From Paenibacillus rubinfantis (GTDB lineage Bacteria; Bacillota; Bacilli; Paenibacillales; Paenibacillaceae): a stretch of DNA of 64,000 nt. Shown in pieces: positions 32,740 to 41,207 of the stretch (within the stretch, counting starts at the first letter, position 1; each line of letters begins with the position of its first letter). Under the pieces are notes generated by a model, which searched no databases, had not been told where the DNA came from, and saw only the letters and a list, made by a program, of their open reading frames with translations. A program made the position numbers and the translations under genes. Where the stretch lies: the NCBI RefSeq assembly GCF_001486505.1, contig NZ_LN909065.1, positions 186,001 through 250,000 on the forward strand, read 5' to 3'.

Positions 32740-33465
32740 GTGAGGTGGAAACCTTGGGTTGCTCGGTGGATCAAGAATACGAAAACCCAGCTGTTGATTG
32801 CACTCCTCGTGATCTTTGGGATTAGCGTCTGGACTGCACCTTATTTTTCGGAAGCGGTGTTTTATATGCACGGGGACAAATTTAGACCCACCCATCAAAA
32901 GCCGCAGGCATTAACGTATCGCTCCTATGACGGTCAAGAGATCGCAGTCATGAACGGCAAAGATCATGACCATAAGAGGGTAAGCATCGATCAACAGGAA
33001 TATATAGTGAACATGCTCAATTCCCCACCCGTTCCCCGTTATGAGGTGATCTATCCATCCGGGGAGCGGTACCAAGTGGAATCACATAACGAGATACTGT
33101 TGTGGTTGGACGATCAAGGCAACATGGTCCCGGAAATCTCATGGGCCATCAATGGCGTTCCTCAGCCCATCGACGAGAAAGTTGGCTTATATAGTCCGAG
33201 TATGATCGTCCGGGCGGCGTTCTCCGAATATCACACCAAACAGGGGAGCCTGCTGCTCTACTACAGTTCCTATGTCCTTATGGTTTTCGGATGGTGCTTA
33301 TTCCGTTACGAGAAGCTGCAAAACGTCCTGTTCCACCTTTCCTTGCACAGCTTATGGGTGCGGGATGCGGAACCCAGTGATTTCTATTATGTCTCCAGTA
33401 AAATAAGCGGTATTGCGATCATCGGAATCGGGATCTACGTCTTCGTACAATCGTTTCTCATCTAA
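32740..33465 (+). CDS. Membrane protein of unknown function
   Basis: This 241-residue protein starts with GTG (good GGGAGG before it) and has an N-terminal membrane helix (about residues 16-38), a large extracytoplasmic part with EVIYPSGERYQVESHNEILLWLDDQGNMVPE (about 98-130), and two membrane helices in the C-terminal part (about 165-185 and 215-240). I do not recognise a family; short bacilli membrane proteins of DUF type are the likely relatives. No clear partner: it lies between a glycosidase gene and a terminator. Confidence 0.65.
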   Translation: MRWKPWVARWIKNTKTQLLIALLVIFGISVWTAPYFSEAVFYMHGDKFRPTHQKPQALTYRSYDGQEIAVMNGKDHDHKRVSIDQQEYIVNMLNSPPVPRYEVIYPSGERYQVESHNEILLWLDDQGNMVPEISWAINGVPQPIDEKVGLYSPSMIVRAAFSEYHTKQGSLLLYYSSYVLMVFGWCLFRYEKLQNVLFHLSLHSLWVRDAEPSDFYYVSSKISGIAIIGIGIYVFVQSFLI

Positions 33466-33470
33466 AAAAC

Positions 33471-33496
33471 AAGGCCAACCGCATGCGGTTGGCCTT
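33471..33496. terminator. Bidirectional terminator
   Basis: AAGGCCAACCGC and GCGGTTGGCCTT form a perfect palindrome around AT, between the convergent membrane-protein and lipoprotein genes, with an A-run on its left and CGTTATT on its right. Confidence 0.85.
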
Positions 33497-33516
33497 CGTT
33501 ATTGTAAGTATTGGAC

Positions 33517-34059
33517 TTATTTTACTTCCGTTGCACCCGTCACTTTGCCATCGATTTTCGCGGTGGCTTGAACATCGGCATTGGCGAAGTAAAGGTTGCC
33601 GTCGATCGTAGAATTCTCGTACAGGTTGAAGCCGTTTGCTTCTACGTAAACATCACCTTTCACGGTACCGCCTTGGATTCTCAGGTTTTCACTTTGCACC
33701 GTCAATTTAGGAACCGTTAACGTGTAAGAAGCAGTGACATTGTGATCTTCGTCTTGAGCATACAGAGCGATCTTCCGGTAGATATCTTTCGAAGCATCGT
33801 TCTTGTCGTGGAATTCACCGGCAACAACCACATCTTTATCCACCGTCAAGTCGTCTAGAATCGCAATGATCCAAGTCCCTTTCTCGCTAACTGCGCTCGT
33901 GAACGCGTCCGCTTGATTCACGATCGAAGCCGTCGTCGTAGCGTCGGTTTGCTCTGCGGGTTTATTTGTATTTGCCGCCGAGTTATCGCTGTTCGAACCA
34001 CAACCTGCCAGCAGTGCTGCTGCAAGCCCTGCCACTACCAATCCTTTGACCATTTTCAT
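33517..34059 (-). CDS. Lipoprotein with beta-solenoid (polymer-forming-like) domain
   Basis: This 180-residue lipoprotein has a lipobox (LLAGC, Cys20), a low-complexity Asn/Ala/Thr linker to about residue 45, then regularly repeated short beta units such as LTVQSENLRIQGGTVKGDVYVEANGFNLYENSTIDGNLYFANADVQATAKIDGKVTGATEV. The GTVxGDVYV and STIDGNLYF units look like rungs of a beta-helix as in bactofilin (polymer-forming cytoskeletal) proteins, here exported and anchored. Function unknown. An AGGAGGG ribosome site supports the start. Confidence 0.7.
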   Translation of the reverse strand: MKMVKGLVVAGLAAALLAGCGSNSDNSAANTNKPAEQTDATTTASIVNQADAFTSAVSEKGTWIIAILDDLTVDKDVVVAGEFHDKNDASKDIYRKIALYAQDEDHNVTASYTLTVPKLTVQSENLRIQGGTVKGDVYVEANGFNLYENSTIDGNLYFANADVQATAKIDGKVTGATEVK

Positions 34060-34213
34060 GTTTGTTTCCCTCCTGTTTTTATCTTCAGTTTGAATTATAA
34101 AAAAAAGTGCAATTGGATAATGTGATTTATTTCACTTTTAATGTGCTTTTTTTCACATATATAGACACAGCTTGTTCACCTTTAAGACCCCCTCCTCTTT
34201 TCTCGTCTAAACA

Positions 34214-34237
34214 AGCCGACCGGTCACCCGATCGGCC
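34214..34237 (-). terminator. Probable terminator of the SDR gene
   Basis: On the minus strand GGCCGATCGG and CCGGTCGGC pair around GTGA, followed by TTGTTT. It lies about 40 bases after the SDR stop codon; the U tract is short. Confidence 0.5.
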
Positions 34238-34276
34238 GTGATCTATGTGAACTCCCGGATGGGAGGTATTGTATAT

Positions 34277-35053
34277 TTATCGTTGCGTATGAATCGGCGT
34301 TCCCATCGGGGAGGAACCTGCGCCCCCATCTACACTGATCTCCGCTCCGTTGACGTAGGACGAATCGTCCGATGCCAAGAACAGCACGGCATTGGCCAGT
34401 TCCTCCGGCTCCCCCATACGGTTCAACGGGATGTCGCGTTTCAAATATTCTTCTTTTGGGTTAAACTCCGGAACTGCGGTATTCCCCCAAATCGGTGTTT
34501 TGGTGGCGCCGGGAACGACCGTATTCACGCGGATGTCGCGTGGGGACAACTCCGATACCAAGACCCGGGCCATGCTCGTGACAGCTCCTTTACTGGCGGC
34601 ATATGCGGAATACCCCGGATGACCGGCCTTCGCCAGCACAGAGCCATTCAGGATGACGGAGCCACCTTTTCTGATATAAGGGGAAGCTGCTTGAATTGTG
34701 AAGAACACACCGGTGACGTTAATATCCAGAATATTCTTAAACAGCGTTGGGTCCGCACTGCCGAGTGGCGTACTGCCGCTGATACCGGCATTGGCGAACA
34801 CGATATCTAAACCGCCAAAAGCGTTCACGGCAGCCGCGGCCGCTTTCTCCGCATTCGCCGGATCAGAGGCATCCGACACTACACCAAGGCTGTTGGCCGT
34901 GCCTAGCTTTTCTACCGCTTTTTTCAGGTTTTCCGGATTCCGCCCTGTGATGACGACCTTCGCTCCCTCGGCTACGAACAATTGGGCCGTCGAAAACCCT
35001 ATGCCGCTGCTTCCTCCCGTAATTAAGGCTACTTTACCTTCCAATTTTCCCAT
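34277..35053 (-). CDS. SDR family oxidoreductase (glucose 1-dehydrogenase-like)
   Basis: This 258-residue short-chain dehydrogenase has the cofactor motif VALITGGSSGIGFSTA, DIVFANAGISG (the usual NNAG replaced by FANAG), SVILNGSVLAKAGHPGYSAYAASKGAVTSMARVL with the active-site Ser, Tyr and Lys, and the PRDIRVNTVVPGATKTP loop. The TetR gene at 35121 lies just upstream on the same strand, and a clear operator (35087-35102) sits in the gap; the two are like the SDR/TetR pair at 15.5-17 kb. Substrate unknown; not closely related in sequence to the other SDR. Confidence 0.92.
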   Translation of the reverse strand: MGKLEGKVALITGGSSGIGFSTAQLFVAEGAKVVITGRNPENLKKAVEKLGTANSLGVVSDASDPANAEKAAAAAVNAFGGLDIVFANAGISGSTPLGSADPTLFKNILDINVTGVFFTIQAASPYIRKGGSVILNGSVLAKAGHPGYSAYAASKGAVTSMARVLVSELSPRDIRVNTVVPGATKTPIWGNTAVPEFNPKEEYLKRDIPLNRMGEPEELANAVLFLASDDSSYVNGAEISVDGGAGSSPMGTPIHTQR

Positions 35054-35086
35054 GTGAATCTCTCCTTATTGTAAAATGTATTTTTT

Positions 35087-35102
35087 GAGAATGTTCATTC
35101 TC
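35087..35102. promoter_or_regulatory. TetR operator in front of the second SDR gene
   Basis: GAGAATGTTCATTCTC is palindromic with half-sites GAATG/CATTC around two bases, the same architecture as AGAACGATCGTTCT at 16260. It lies 34 bases before the SDR start. Confidence 0.75.
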
Positions 35103-35120
35103 ATTTTGGCAAAAAAAAGA

Positions 35121-35696
35121 TTACTTCAGTGCGTTCATCGTCGTATCGACGATCCGGACAAGCTTTTCCTTGTCTTCCACCGTCTTCACCATCACTCTCA
35201 GGCCGGCCAAGGCATTATTAAAATAGGAAGCCAACTCTACCGCGTTCAGCGAAGGGTCTAATTCACCCGATTGTTGTCCCGCTTCAATCAGACCGCGGAT
35301 CATGTGTTCGGAATGCTCCCAGCCATCAGTAACGAAAGCTCTGGCATCGGCATCTCCCGATGCCAGCTCTACCGCCGTGTTCACCATGAGGCATCCGACC
35401 GGAGATCCCTCCTCGGGATAGATCGCCATATCAAACAAGCCGCGGATCGCCGCCTTCGCAGAACGAGCTTCGCTCAGCACCTTTGACATCCGCGTCGAGA
35501 TCACTTCTTGATACCGGTTCAGCGCCCGGACATAGAGAGAATGCTTATCGCCGAACGTGTCGTACATACTGCGCTTATGAACGCCCATATGCTCGACCAA
35601 ATCCTGGATCGACGTTCTCTCGTAGCCTTGTTCCCAAAACAGCTTCATCGCTTTCAGCAATACCGTATCCTCGTCATATTCTTTGGCCCTGGCCAA
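35121..35696 (-). CDS. TetR/AcrR family repressor paired with an SDR gene
   Basis: This 191-residue regulator begins MARAKEYDEDTVLLKAMKLFWEQGYERTSIQDLVEHMGVHKRSMYDTFGDKHSLY, nearly the same recognition helix region as the TetR at 16471-17055 (GVHRGSLYDTFGDK there). The ligand domain contains GCLMVNTAVELASGD with the same conserved Cys. It likely represses the SDR gene downstream and itself. The two regulators are paralogues with similar operators, so cross-regulation is possible. Confidence 0.92.
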   Translation of the reverse strand: MARAKEYDEDTVLLKAMKLFWEQGYERTSIQDLVEHMGVHKRSMYDTFGDKHSLYVRALNRYQEVISTRMSKVLSEARSAKAAIRGLFDMAIYPEEGSPVGCLMVNTAVELASGDADARAFVTDGWEHSEHMIRGLIEAGQQSGELDPSLNAVELASYFNNALAGLRVMVKTVEDKEKLVRIVDTTMNALK

Positions 35697-35720
35697 TGGG
35701 CGGTCCCTCCTTCCAAAGTG

Positions 35721-35749
35721 AGTTTACCATAATGAGAACGTTTGGTAAA
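35721..35749 (-). promoter_or_regulatory. TetR autoregulated promoter (second pair)
   Basis: On the minus strand TTTACC and TAAACT are 17 bases apart, with half-site CGTTCT in the spacer eight bases from the -10, just as in the promoter at 17082-17110. Confidence 0.65.
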
Positions 35750-35798
35750 GAATTATTTTAGATCTAACGTTCTTAAATAAATGAGGCCGAAACCTAAC

Positions 35799-35832
35799 AG
35801 CCCCCGGCACGGGTAACCCGTCCGGGAGCTGC
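35799..35832 (-). terminator. Probable terminator of the GH81 gene
   Basis: On the minus strand CAGCTCCCGGACGGGT pairs with ACCCGTGCCGGGGGCTG, a strong GC-rich hairpin 22 bases after the stop codon. The following TTAGGTTT is a poor U tract. Confidence 0.55.
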
Positions 35833-35853
35833 ATTGTTCCCTATATCTATTCC

Positions 35854-38800
35854 TTACCGATAGAGATTCAGTTCGGCGATCGACCACCACCACTCCGGGG
35901 TTGTGGAAGTTTGCACGATTTTAACGTATCGAGCGGTTTGCTGCGGGAAGGTCGTCACGATTTGATTACTCCTTCCGACGTCTTCCGTGACTGTCGTCCA
36001 GTTGTCCGCATCTTCCGAGATCAGGACCTGGAAGCTGCGGGCATAATCGTTGTCGCTGCCGCCCGAGTCCATGCTCAACCGGCTGAATTGCCGCTCGCCG
36101 CCGAGGTCAATCTGGATCCACTGATCTGGGGACTGTCCCGCGCCGGAGGTCCAGCGGCTGCCCAGGTTATCGTCCAGCAGTGCCGAGACATCGGTATAAG
36201 TCGAAGCCGTAACCGTCCAGACCGAACGGTCTAACTCACTGAGGAACAAGTCGTTCCCGTCGATTGGTTCCGGTACCCAAGGCGTCTGATCCGCCGTAAA
36301 TACCTTCACTTCATGAATGGACCACCAGTGGGAATCGGTGCCTGTTTGCACGACTTTAATAAACCGTGCCGTCTGCAACGGGAACGCTGCCGTTACCAGG
36401 GGACCCTCGCCCGTACCCAAAGCGACAGGATCTCCCCAAGACTGACCGTCAAGCGAAACGTACACCTCGTAGCCATGAGCGTAATCCTCATGGCTGTGGC
36501 CGCTGTCCATGACGATTTGGTCTACCGGCTGGGCAACGCCCAAATCCAGCTGGAACCATTCGCCGCTCGATTGCTCGCGTCCATTTGTCCAGCGGGAACC
36601 TTGGTCGCCGTCCAGCATCGCCTCCGCGCCGTCGCCAGAGGAGGCCGTTACAGCCCAACCGTCAGGCACCAGTTCTTTTTGCTTGCCGATGCCATCATCA
36701 TTGACCTCAAGCTCAGCGATGGACCACCATCGACTTGCTTCACCGAGTTGGACCAGCTTCAGGTAACGAGCGGTTTGCGTTGGGAAAGTGATCGACAGGC
36801 GTCCCGGTTGACCCGAGCCTCCGATGACCGGCTCTCCCCAGTTCTCGCCGTCGTTGGAAACATACAGTCGATATGCGCGAGGGTAATCCTCGCCTGCGTT
36901 GCCCGGGTCGATCACGACGGAATCAAAGCGATGCACTGCGCCCAAATCCACCTTCACCCATTGGCCGCTTGCCTGCTCTCTTCCGTTTGTCCAAAGCGTG
37001 TCGCGGTTCCCGTCCAGCATATTTGCCGTCACATCCAGACCTTGTGTGGAGGAGGCAGTCACGACCCAACCGGATCGATCCCCAAGTGAACCGTCACCGT
37101 CCACCGGCGGCAAAATGACTGGTGTCGAAGCGCCAAACTCAGCCAACTTAAGCTCCGAGATGGACCACCATCTGTCCGAAGGGGCGGTCAGCACGATTTT
37201 TACATAACGGGCTTGCTGCTTATTCAGGGAGACAGCCAAGCTTGGCGAAGTTCCGGTGTCAGTCGCTACCGGCTCATTCCAGTTCTCACCGTCAGCCGAG
37301 ACGTAAACTTCATAGCCATGCGCGTAATCTCCCCAGTTTGTGCCGGAGTTCATAAACAAGGTATCAAAGGTTTGCTCCGAGCCTAGATCCATTTGCAGCC
37401 AATCCCCGGGAGCTTGCAAGCGACCCGAGGACCAGCGGGTGGACAAGTCGCCGTCTACAAGGCGTTCAACGCTTTCTGAGCTGGAGGAAGCCGTGATGGT
37501 CCATCCGCTGCGATCCAGATATTTTACGCCTTGCGACGGATCCGGACCTTCCAGCACCGTCTCTTCAAGCGGATTGACTTTTACTTGGGCTTTGGCGTAT
37601 ACCGTTGCTGAACCCAATGGCCCGTTCGCATTATAGAAGTGGACCGTTTTGGCACTGTCCGACGGATTCCAGATTTGCGCCGTGTAGACGCCGCCTTTTT
37701 CATATACGGTTACGGCCGGATCGTCCGCCCAAATCTCCATGGTGCGGGTCCCCGTCGAAACCATGCTGTGAATAAACCAGTAGGCGTTAAATACTTCGTT
37801 TTGCTGCATTTCGCGGGTATCCCACTTCGCCAGCGCTCCTTCCGGATCGCCGATCGATTGGAACGGCCAGATGATATGCTGCCATGAACGCTCCTGCTGG
37901 CCGCCGAGGTCTTTGATCAGACCGGCATACAGTTCATTCGTTTTTTTCGGGTCCCGACCATAATAAGTCATCCATTCCGCCGGCGGGAGCCAGTGAATGC
38001 CATAAATCTGCTCCGGATCTCCGGAGAAATACGTACCGTACAAATAGGCGCTGCCGTAGACATGGCCTACCGTCGCATGATTGTAGCCTTCCACCCAATT
38101 GTCGTGATCATAGTTAAACCAATATTGCTCGGCCGCTTTTTCCTCGGTCGTAAAGCCCCAAATGCCGGTATCCCGATATTCGTCGTTGCCGGTTACGAGG
38201 CCCCACATGTATTCGCCAACCCAACTGAACAGGGCTTCTCCGGCCGCTTCCTGATTGTTGCCGCTGCGGTTGTCGGCATAGCCGCCCGCCCAGGAGTGGC
38301 CCTCGTACGGGTCGAAGTTGCGAAGCCAAGGGAATTGGCTGTCCGTCTTCGACGGATTCGCATAGTCGCGAATCAATACTTCCACCATATCGCGGTAATC
38401 GTGGAGGAACTGCGGATCATACGTCGCGAGTACGGCGGAAGCAAAAATGTAATAACCATAGGTGAAATGGTGATCCGTCAGCCCCGTATTTACGCCAAAG
38501 CCGCTGCCATACGGGAAGATAGAGCCCCACTCATCCGAGTAATGGAAATAGTACGAATGCAGCCGTTCCTCCGGCGAATAGGTGTACCAGTCCGTCAAAA
38601 TGTCCCTCAACTTGGAAAGATAATATTCTCTCCGTTCCGTATCGCCAAGCTGATCACTGATCAGAACGCCTAGTGCCAAGGGATGGAGCTTTTTGCCTTG
38701 CCAATAAGGATCATCGCTCATGATGTTCCCCGACACATCCGCATCCAATTGATCCAGGTACGCGATCATCTGTGCCCGGGAATAGGTCGGATCGTTAGGT

Positions 38801-40833
38801 TCAACGAACTGCGGAATAATTCCGTAGAAACGGTCTTGCGTCGTAAAAGAATTCCCTTCGCTCACCTTCATCAAGCCGCGAATCGATGGATAGCTTAGAT
38901 CGGTTAGCGGTGTGGCGGCGATTTTCCATTGATGCGAAAGCAACGCCATCAACGTCTCCGAAGAGAAGCCCGGGCGCTTCAGCTCTGTGACCGAACGGAA
39001 ATCGGTTGTTACGAGCGAAGTTGCCTCATCGTAACGGTAGTCGACGACCGTATCCGATACGAACGCATAGGCATGCTGATAATAGTTAGCAAGCTCGTTG
39101 GCAGACGGAAGCGTCGCCAGAGACAGATAATTCCCGCCCGGGCTAAGTTTGATCTTGATCGTATTGCCCAGCTTCATGAACACCGTCCCCTCCGGAGCGA
39201 ACACCCCGTAATGACGGACGAACGTCTGCGGTTGCGGCGCCTTATCCTGGTTGGTCACTTCGATTCCGATATGGTCGGTTGTCAGGATGTCGCCGTCATT
39301 GAGCAGGATCGGCTGGTTGTGATCGTCATACAATCGGGTGATGTACTGCGATTGCAGAATCGCTGCATCCGGATTCTCGAAGGTGTTGTAAAGGAACGGT
39401 GAACCTTTAATGAACGTCGTGCTCATTTTTGCCGTATTGTCGTCACTCATTACCACCGTGGCGGAGTAGTCACCATAGCCGGAAATTTTCGTAACCACAT
39501 CAGCTGGGTTGATGTTATTCGTCGACAGGATCAAATCCGGTTCGCCGTCGGCGTTAATCGAACCTCCATCAGCGGAAGCATAACCGGCCCCCGGATTCAA
39601 AATGTTCAGCCCCTGCTTGGTGTACCAGTTCTTCAGCGGGAGCGTCACTAAACCGTTGCCATCGCCCAAATTGGAGATCAGAATCGACTGCCACCAATCG
39701 TTGGAAGGAATCGGACCTTGCACGTCGGATGTGCGGAATTTCGGATTTTTTGGCTCCAGCATCGTCACATCGTTGATTTCATAACTGCCCGCACCAACCT
39801 GAACGGGGGAAACGGCCGGAATTTCCGGGATGTCGTAAGTGGATTTCGGATCGCCCTCGCGATAAGCGTAGACACCAAATTCGTATAAAGAATAACCATT
39901 GGTCGTGCCGCGGCCGAGCCCAGCCATTTTTACGTAACGAGCCTTCGCATAGACCTGAATGGTTTCTCGTCCTCCCGATCCATTTAGCTCACGGTAGACG
40001 GTCGTCCAGTGACTCGCATCCTCTGACACTTGAATATCGTAAGCGCGCCCGTAAGCGGTCTCCCAGTTGAAGGATACGCTGCCGATTTCCCGGCTTTCGC
40101 CCAAGTCGACGTAAATCCATTCGTTATCCTTATAAATCGAAGACCAGCGGGTATCGTTGCTGCCGTCGGTCGCGTTGATTGCCAAATAGTTTTTTTCTTC
40201 CATATTGGCTTTATCTTCGGCCGACTTGCTAGGCTCATCAATTTCCAACGACGAAGCCGTTACCGGCTTACCCAGCGCCAGATTTACCGCCGCCGGTTTC
40301 GGAGGTAGGCTGACGCCGCCGGTGCCGTAGACGTTAAACTCGTAAATCGACACTCCGTAGGCTTCCTGGGCCCGTTTCGTGCTAAACACGCGGACATAAC
40401 GGGCTTTTGCAGCCACCTCAACTTCGGTTAATCCGCCCTTCCCTTCCGTTGTGGAATAGACCGGCTTCCAGTGAACCTCGTCGTCCGACACTTCAAACGC
40501 AAACGCGCTGGCATAAGCGTTTTCCCATTTGACAGAAATCTTCGAGATGGTGGCGCTGGCCCCCAAATCGACGTAGATCCATTGTGGATCTTTCTTCCAA
40601 ACGCTTTCCCACCGGGTGTTCTCATTGCCGTCAACCACCATGTCCGGTGTATTGCCGCCTAACGCAGAAGAACTGTAGACCGGTCTATATAGGGACAGTA
40701 AATAATCTCCCTCTGCCGCTTGGGCCACCGGTGCGGGGAAAACTTGTACGCTGCTGATCACTAAAAGGATAGCGGTCAATAAATGCGCCCAAATGAACCT
40801 GGACTTATGCTTTCTCACGAACGCTCGCTCCAT
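35854..40833 (-). CDS. Secreted GH81 endo-beta-1,3-glucanase with six F5/8 type C domains
   Basis: This 1659-residue exoenzyme should cut beta-1,3-glucans such as laminarin or fungal cell wall. A signal peptide (cleaved near VAQAA, residue 39) is followed by two discoidin (F5/8 type C) modules (about 45-172 and 182-330), the GH81 catalytic region (about 345-1090, with DHHFTYGYYIFASAVLATYDP and EGHSWAGGYADNRSGNNQEAAGEALFSW, the conserved acid cluster), and four more discoidin modules (starting near 1137, 1270, 1402 and 1535), each with a D-R-S-G-W-x-V-T-A-S-like start, an LDGxxxxRWTxG core and a WWSI close. Multiple carbohydrate-binding-like modules suggest avid attachment to insoluble glucan. 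No S-layer domain is present, so it is released. Confidence 0.93.
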   Translation of the reverse strand: MERAFVRKHKSRFIWAHLLTAILLVISSVQVFPAPVAQAAEGDYLLSLYRPVYSSSALGGNTPDMVVDGNENTRWESVWKKDPQWIYVDLGASATISKISVKWENAYASAFAFEVSDDEVHWKPVYSTTEGKGGLTEVEVAAKARYVRVFSTKRAQEAYGVSIYEFNVYGTGGVSLPPKPAAVNLALGKPVTASSLEIDEPSKSAEDKANMEEKNYLAINATDGSNDTRWSSIYKDNEWIYVDLGESREIGSVSFNWETAYGRAYDIQVSEDASHWTTVYRELNGSGGRETIQVYAKARYVKMAGLGRGTTNGYSLYEFGVYAYREGDPKSTYDIPEIPAVSPVQVGAGSYEINDVTMLEPKNPKFRTSDVQGPIPSNDWWQSILISNLGDGNGLVTLPLKNWYTKQGLNILNPGAGYASADGGSINADGEPDLILSTNNINPADVVTKISGYGDYSATVVMSDDNTAKMSTTFIKGSPFLYNTFENPDAAILQSQYITRLYDDHNQPILLNDGDILTTDHIGIEVTNQDKAPQPQTFVRHYGVFAPEGTVFMKLGNTIKIKLSPGGNYLSLATLPSANELANYYQHAYAFVSDTVVDYRYDEATSLVTTDFRSVTELKRPGFSSETLMALLSHQWKIAATPLTDLSYPSIRGLMKVSEGNSFTTQDRFYGIIPQFVEPNDPTYSRAQMIAYLDQLDADVSGNIMSDDPYWQGKKLHPLALGVLISDQLGDTERREYYLSKLRDILTDWYTYSPEERLHSYYFHYSDEWGSIFPYGSGFGVNTGLTDHHFTYGYYIFASAVLATYDPQFLHDYRDMVEVLIRDYANPSKTDSQFPWLRNFDPYEGHSWAGGYADNRSGNNQEAAGEALFSWVGEYMWGLVTGNDEYRDTGIWGFTTEEKAAEQYWFNYDHDNWVEGYNHATVGHVYGSAYLYGTYFSGDPEQIYGIHWLPPAEWMTYYGRDPKKTNELYAGLIKDLGGQQERSWQHIIWPFQSIGDPEGALAKWDTREMQQNEVFNAYWFIHSMVSTGTRTMEIWADDPAVTVYEKGGVYTAQIWNPSDSAKTVHFYNANGPLGSATVYAKAQVKVNPLEETVLEGPDPSQGVKYLDRSGWTITASSSSESVERLVDGDLSTRWSSGRLQAPGDWLQMDLGSEQTFDTLFMNSGTNWGDYAHGYEVYVSADGENWNEPVATDTGTSPSLAVSLNKQQARYVKIVLTAPSDRWWSISELKLAEFGASTPVILPPVDGDGSLGDRSGWVVTASSTQGLDVTANMLDGNRDTLWTNGREQASGQWVKVDLGAVHRFDSVVIDPGNAGEDYPRAYRLYVSNDGENWGEPVIGGSGQPGRLSITFPTQTARYLKLVQLGEASRWWSIAELEVNDDGIGKQKELVPDGWAVTASSGDGAEAMLDGDQGSRWTNGREQSSGEWFQLDLGVAQPVDQIVMDSGHSHEDYAHGYEVYVSLDGQSWGDPVALGTGEGPLVTAAFPLQTARFIKVVQTGTDSHWWSIHEVKVFTADQTPWVPEPIDGNDLFLSELDRSVWTVTASTYTDVSALLDDNLGSRWTSGAGQSPDQWIQIDLGGERQFSRLSMDSGGSDNDYARSFQVLISEDADNWTTVTEDVGRSNQIVTTFPQQTARYVKIVQTSTTPEWWWSIAELNLYR

Positions 40834-41131
40834 GATCTCTCTCCTTTTTATTTTGAAACTGTAAAGCGTCCTACCTGTTTTCTATCCGGTTCTGGTTTCA
40901 CCTCTGCACTCTCGCCATCGCATGTCTCCTAACATTAAAAATTCGCATCGAGCAGTCCTATTGTGGAAAAAAGTACCACTCCAACATGGATTATCGTCCG
41001 ATGCTGCCCTTTATTGTAGAGGCGATCTCTTCGTTGTCAAAAAACAGGAAAATAGCACTACTCTCGATCACTGGATCGCATTTCGAAAGTCGCAGAACAA
41101 ACAAACGAACGAGATGGGGTGTATATTTGAA
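40834..41131. other. Non-coding region upstream of the GH81 and ABC transporter genes
   Basis: A divergent promoter region. The GH81 gene has a GGAGAGAG ribosome site preceded by an AT-rich stretch (TTTACAGTTTCAAAATAAAA on the minus strand) that could be its -10 region. An 86-codon plus-strand frame at 40922-41182 has no ribosome site and no protein-like features and is not called. I see no further structure. Confidence 0.5.
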
Positions 41132-41179
41132 TTGACGAAACATATGTATACGTCATATACTGTTTATATTATATACAGT
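41132..41179 (+). promoter_or_regulatory. Promoter and operator of the drug-efflux ABC operon
   Basis: TTGACG (41132-41137) and TATACT (41156-41161), 18 bases apart, form the promoter. An inverted repeat ACTGT...ACAGT (41159-41179, eleven A/T bases between) overlaps the -10 and the start of transcription, the usual place for a repressor. The probable repressor is the TetR protein at 44856-45644. Confidence 0.6.
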
Positions 41180-41207
41180 TAATTAGAATGAGGAGGGAAT
41201 AAATGAT

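Noticed and set aside
36313-37089. A 258-codon plus-strand frame opposite the GH81 gene, with several others in the same region
   Set aside because: They lie on the opposite strand of the discoidin repeats, lack ribosome sites and have no protein-like pattern; they are shadows of the GC-rich coding strand.
40922-41182. An 86-codon plus-strand frame before the ABC operon
   Set aside because: No ribosome site, and it covers the promoter and operator of the ABC operon.
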